Source: Astatotilapia calliptera (lineage: Eukaryota; Chordata; Actinopteri; Cichliformes; Cichlidae). Taken from it: a DNA stretch of 64,000 nucleotides. The stretch covers positions 7,482,979-7,546,978 of the forward strand of contig NC_039323.1 in the NCBI RefSeq assembly GCF_900246225.1. The letters run 5' to 3'. The translations under genes were made by a program, and so were the position numbers. Of this stretch, positions 61,141 through 64,000 are shown piece after piece (the first letter of the stretch is position 1; the number at the start of each line of letters is the position of its first letter). A model generated the notes under the pieces. The model saw nothing but the letters and a program-made list of their open reading frames with translations, was not told where the DNA came from and did no database searches.

Positions 61141-63482
61141 GGGGGGTGTAACAGTTTTCTTGTAAAACAAAGGGGGGCCCAGCAAAAAAGTTTGGAACCA
61201 CTGCTTTAATGGAAAAAGTTTTTTTCTTGTTGTTTTTTTCTGATCTCGTTCGAAGAGGATCAAATATTCATTAATTTATTGATGTGTAAACAAACCGTCC
61301 CCACCTGACAGTGTTTTTGTAATTGTTCTGAGCCCAACAGCAACAAAATTCAAATGTGCTGCCTGAGAGCCTGACGATCACAGCCGTTTCGAATCTGCTT
61401 TCAGCCTTGTCCCCGGCGTACAGAGATTTTCAATTTTTCTCTGAATCTTTAAAAATATTATGAAGCACAGAGGCTGAAATCCCCCAATCTTTGTAGGGTC
61501 GATACTAATATAAAAAACAAGTTTTACATCATCAGGAAGGCAAAATTTGTTTCAAACACTCTGTTCCTTTTTTTCTTTGCTCTACATAATTTAAAGAAAG
61601 TGTATATCGCCAATATTGCCAATTCAACAGCATAACCCCTAATTTGGAGCAGAGGACATCCACCCAACTGCTGTTCAAATCTTTTGTTTGTGAGGAACAG
61701 CTAATGAGAAGAAAGTTGGCATAACAAAAATGTGTTTATGAAGATAGAACAGCTGTTTAAAACAGCTTTTGAACGGTCAGTCATGCAAAGCTACTTTAAT
61801 GTGGTTCAAGAGTAATAAAAAATATACATACATAAATGAGCTTTATAGGTCAACGTGTTGCTTGGACTTTTGCAGAATGGCGAATCCCTCCCCACATTTA
61901 TTGCTGAAAGACTCATCCTTGCTGTAAAGCTTTTCTTTTATACCAGTCATGCACTGACCTTTTGCCATTTAACCTAATTAGCTGTGAGAAGTTCTTTCAG
62001 GTGTTTTCTTCTTTGTTGTTGTTGCTTTTAATACAACTTTTCCAGTGTTTCATATGCCGCCCCTCCCAAATCACTTTGAAATGTGTTGCTAGAAGTTCAT
62101 AAATTAGCATATTTCATAAAAACAAAACAAAAAAAACAAAAAAAACAAAAAAAACCCTTCTCCTATTCAACATGTGTTATGCTTTCATTGTCTTTACGGT
62201 ATTTTGAATCAATTGCAGGTTTTAAATGATTATTGCATTCTCTTCTAGATTGTTGCAAAATTGAGGTTGCTATAAGCGGTATAATCTACCTGTTTTCATG
62301 AGGGGGTGTATTCTAGCCCCCGAATCCTTCCATTTTAATCAAATCCATTGAATCAAAAACAAAGAAAAAAACCCCATGTGTAAGCATATAATCACTTCCA
62401 CTCAGTCCGCTGAGCTGCTTTTGTTAGAGTGAATTTTTCCAGCATCTTTTTGTGTAGGATAATTTCTTTTTACATCCCAAAGATATACATCATCTTACTG
62501 AGCCCCAACAGTCTCAATATAACACTTACAGATATCAAGTTATTTAAAATGTCACTGTAATCTCATTTATCTCCTTTCTATGATCCAAGTAAACTTAGAT
62601 AATAACCGTCTTCAGTTAATGGTGACTAAAATGCTGATAATCAGCTGAAAAACATAGTCACAGTCACTAGGCTCTCAAATAAAAGTTTAAATTTGTCTTT
62701 GGAAGGTCACACTCACCCCTTCCTGTCTGGAGAAGAGGCTGAGACAAATGTTGAGATTGGAAGTGGTTTCGCTGGATAATTCACATATTTCTTGCATCTT
62801 TTGCAGTATTGTTGATGGAAATTCTGAGGGGATAAAACACATAAAGTAATGAATGCAATGGAAAAGTCACAACTTTGAGCTATTACAGTTTGTTTGTTTT
62901 TTTAAACGCTCTTAGAACATGTATAAAGAGCAAGCACACTGCAGAAACCTCTAATGACAGTGCCAGATGGCTGCGTCTTAATTAACAGTCTTTCAGACAT
63001 TACTGTGCATTTAAATCTGTTTGAAGACTCTTGTAATTTTAAATCAAAAGGTTTTCATTTCACCTCCTGTGTAAGTGTGTTTCTCCTCGTCTACGTACTG
63101 TATATTACATAACAAAGAAAAGTGAAATAAAAGGCTTTACTTTCTGACAGCTCTTCATTCTTCAGCATGGACAGGAGCGCTGCGACCTCCTTCTCCAGAT
63201 TTTTCTGGCTGACATCTGCAACCTGGTGATTTAGAGAGATGGGAGAAGACTGCAGATCAACAAAAAGTAGCACGGGGTGGGTGGACTAGTTCACAGAAAA
63301 CACTATGGGTCGTTAAGCCAACATGCTAATTAGGCTCGCTTTCTGTTTGCAGCCACCTGTAGTGAACTTGTTAGCTCTCCAAGTGACATCACTTCTTCGT
63401 ATTCCTCCTCTTCGCTCCCTTGCTCTTGGGAGCAGTAGTATGTGCTGTAAGCTGCGTGCTCCTCCAATGTATCAACCCATGC
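44757..63482 (-). CDS. osbpl1a: Oxysterol-binding protein-related protein 1 (ORP1), 5'-partial
   Basis: Sixteen coding exons in transcript order: 63482-63357, 63222-63141, 62823-62717, 57231-57069, 54652-54466, 50829-50754, 49858-49724, 49615-49518, 48520-48338, 48197-48090, 47369-47280, 46293-46167, 45973-45860, 45768-45645, 45559-45469 and 44859-44757 (stop 44759-44757). They encode 637 residues to the C-terminus; human ORP1L has about 950, so the N-terminal ankyrin repeats and most of the PH domain lie past the right edge. Visible parts are the PH end and coiled linker (AAYSTYYCSQEQ), the FFAT motif SEDEFHDAVS, and a full ORD with the family signature EQVSHHPPVSAF and MPVIFNEPLSFLQRL. The C-terminus is QDWLFCGGYW...MPDIY. 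ORP1L senses cholesterol on late endosomes, binds Rab7 through its N-terminus and VAP on the ER through FFAT. All junctions are GT-AG and in phase. Confidence 0.95.
48338..48520 (-). other. osbpl1a: osbpl1a ORD core exon with OSBP signature
   Basis: The exon reads REDLGFRLISEQVSHHPPVS and continues through KFWGKSVEAEPKGTITLE. EQVSHHPP is the invariant fingerprint of the family; the two histidines contact the phosphoinositide headgroup in ORP structures. It is fully conserved here. Confidence 0.93.
48628..49384 (+). mobile_element. Decayed Tc1-like transposon copy B
   Basis: The left end reads ACACTCAGTGGCCACTTTAT and the right end GTATCCAGTGAGTGT, degenerate inverted repeats of the same family as 16581-17389. 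A plus-strand frame near 48887 still reads MKQMGYNSKRPHQVPLLPTK, a conserved N-terminal stretch of this transposase family. It is followed by fragments such as NNTKEWIHPALYQQF. Frameshifts and deletions make it inactive. It lies in osbpl1a between the exons at 48520 and 49518. Confidence 0.7.
52237..52276. repeat. AAAC microsatellite
   Basis: About ten AAAC units in tandem, ending in a C run. Confidence 0.9.
52660..52940 (+). mobile_element. 3' tail of a high-copy fish retroposon
   Basis: GGAGATTTTTTCCTGTTTAA, GGGAGATTTTCCTTCCTACT, TCGCCAAGTACATGCTTATT and GGGTCTTTACATTATAATGT form the familiar 3' region of an abundant fish retroposon, ending in AAATAAAATAAAACTG. Only the tail is present. 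Confidence 0.55.
53326..53640 (-). pseudogene. Non-LTR reverse transcriptase relic with YADD box
   Basis: The minus-strand frame reads CHFYADDANIYVSSQ, the catalytic YxDD box of reverse transcriptases. A shifted frame upstream reads HGSVLRPTI after CGMP, a broken GVPQGSVLGP motif. A frameshift between the two shows inactivity. The relic may continue to about 54230. Confidence 0.7.
55500..56160 (-). mobile_element. Decayed Tc1-like transposon copy C, truncated
   Basis: Read on the minus strand the order matches copies A and B: a 5' region with CAGCAATTCAATGCATTTAG, then TTTCAGAAATGGCTGTTATA, then AATGCCTTGTTGGTACTAGG, and near 55580 CTCAATCCAATAGAGCACTT. The element breaks off near 55500 without a recognisable 3' terminal repeat. 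It lies in osbpl1a between the exons at 54652 and 57069. Confidence 0.65.
57069..57231 (-). other. osbpl1a: osbpl1a exon with coiled coil and FFAT motif
   Basis: The exon encodes a Glu/Lys-rich helix (LEQEVEKNKILSEALQTL) and then ALSEDEFHDAVS. The latter fits the VAP-binding FFAT core EFFDAxE, with an acidic flank. FFAT recruits ER-resident VAP and so forms ER-late endosome contact sites. The terminal Glu of the consensus is replaced by Ser, as I recall for human ORP1 (EFYDALS). Confidence 0.85.
59925..59945. repeat. TA dinucleotide repeat
   Basis: About ten TA units in tandem within an osbpl1a intron. Confidence 0.85.
60258..60600 (+). mobile_element. 5'-truncated L2-like LINE, C-terminal coding end and tail
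   Basis: The plus-strand frame 60268-60549 reads ALHGQAPTYIRDIL, YIPSRSLRSCDQGLLVV, RAFVTVAPRLWNSLPLSLRS and ends LKTHLLKLAF. This is the conserved C-terminus of ORF2 in fish L2-clade LINEs. The tail AGGTGCTATACAAATAAAAT follows. Only the 3' end is present, with an expanded A run inside the frame, so it is an old truncated copy. Confidence 0.8.
60771..61203. mobile_element. Probable hAT-type non-autonomous element
   Basis: The left end CAGAGCTTCCCAAAGCGTGG and the right end read on the minus strand (CAGTGGTTCCAAACTTTTTT) resemble hAT termini of the CAGNGNTTCCCAAA type. The flanking 8 bases do not form a clear duplication. The interior includes ACCCGTGTAGGTGTGGACGC and a TG/G microsatellite. 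Confidence 0.45.
61085..61146. repeat. TG repeat followed by a run of 23 G
   Basis: About 19 TG units (61085-61123) pass directly into 23 consecutive G (61124-61146). The block may adopt Z-DNA or quadruplex structures and is likely polymorphic. Confidence 0.95.
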
Positions 63483-64000
63483 CTTAAAGAAAGACAAACA
63501 AAGGACAGAAAAACCAAAAAGCTTACTTAGTTATTTGACTGATCTTGACCTTTATGTGTTTTTGAAATACTATAGGAAACATGTTTATTATTATTATTAT
63601 TTCTTTTTAGAGGAGCATCAGGAGAGAAGATGAAAATAAGCTAGCCAGGCTCTCTCTGTAAAGGTCATAAAATATATAATCTGCCTCTAAAGTTTACTAG
63701 CTGACAAATTTTACTGTGATTTGTTATATATATTAAAAACAAACAAACTTGTACTTATTTCCAGCTAACGACTGTTTTCCCAAATTGCCAAAATTTTCTT
63801 TTAGAACACAGCTTGCATTTCAAATTTTAGTAGTATATTTTACATAATGGCCGGGACTTTTAATTACATTCTTTATCAGCTACTTACGCTGATACATAAT
63901 TCATAGCAATGCAAGAGACAAAGTAGACAACGATTTCTCATCTAGAGCGACAACGTCTTAGCATCTGAACAGCTCGCATAACAACTACAAAAGTCAAGTA
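63483..64000 (-). other. osbpl1a: Start of the next osbpl1a intron
   Basis: Upstream of the exon ending at 63482 there is AT-rich sequence to the window edge, including a short ATT run near 63589-63602. No further osbpl1a exon (PH core, ankyrin repeats) was recognised before 64000. Confidence 0.6.

Larger units (their letters stand above)
57232..62716 (-). other. osbpl1a: 5.5-kb osbpl1a intron
   Basis: The intron precedes the FFAT exon. It contains a TA microsatellite (59925-59945), a LINE 3' end (60258-60600) and a probable hAT-type element with a TG/G tract (60771-61203). The stretch 57240-59900 and the stretch 61210-62716 show no gene or repeat I can name. Confidence 0.7.

Noticed and set aside
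1..64000. CRISPR arrays, bacterial operons, integrated viruses, tRNA or rRNA genes
   Set aside because: None seen. The tRNA-like segments are SINE heads and the direct repeats are microsatellites or transposon duplications.

Overview
The window is teleost nuclear DNA, most likely from a percomorph fish such as a cichlid. It is AT-rich, has compact multi-exon genes with GT-AG introns, and carries fish-type repeats (Tc1-like elements, hAT and CACTA-like elements, tRNA-derived SINEs, decayed non-LTR retrotransposons). I find no bacterial, phage, viral or CRISPR-type system. Coding exons were assembled by hand from splice sites, reading-frame phase and remembered vertebrate orthologues. In every assembled gene the exon phases close.

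Layout. (1) 176-2224 (+): the last six exons of plekhb2 (evectin-2), with the first coding exon off the left edge. (2) 4170-12023 (-): complete 11-exon vps4b, the ESCRT-III-disassembling AAA ATPase, tail-to-tail with plekhb2. (3) 12877-19247 (-): complete 10-exon ankrd29, almost purely ankyrin repeats, one repeat per exon. (4) 20583-23438 (+): complete 8-exon papain-family cysteine protease (cathepsin L/S-like). (5) 24775-41520 (+): complete 38-exon laminin alpha-3 gene of the short (3A-like) form, with a signal peptide, laminin EGF-like repeats, a coiled coil and five LG domains. (6) 44757-63482 (-): the 3' two thirds of osbpl1a (ORP1), from the end of the PH domain through the FFAT motif and the sterol-binding ORD; the gene continues past the right edge.

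The ankrd29 (-) / lama3 (+) / osbpl1a (-) order matches human 18q11.2. Differences are a cathepsin gene between ankrd29 and lama3, the lack of TTC39C and CABYR between lama3 and osbpl1a, and vps4b and plekhb2 on the left flank. Several products act in endosome and lysosome biology (evectin-2, VPS4B, cathepsin, ORP1L), but they are separate transcription units and I claim no operon-like cooperation.

Introns and intergenic DNA hold the accessory content: a hAT element nested in a Tc1 relic, three copies of one decayed Tc1-like family, a CACTA-like element carrying a SINE, reverse transcriptase relics, microsatellites, and a strong hairpin directly behind a lama3 splice donor. The observations I would check first are a perfect CLEAR-type palindrome upstream of vps4b, a basic RRKR motif inside laminin LG1, a GC-AG intron in vps4b, and the truncated laminin alpha-3 architecture.
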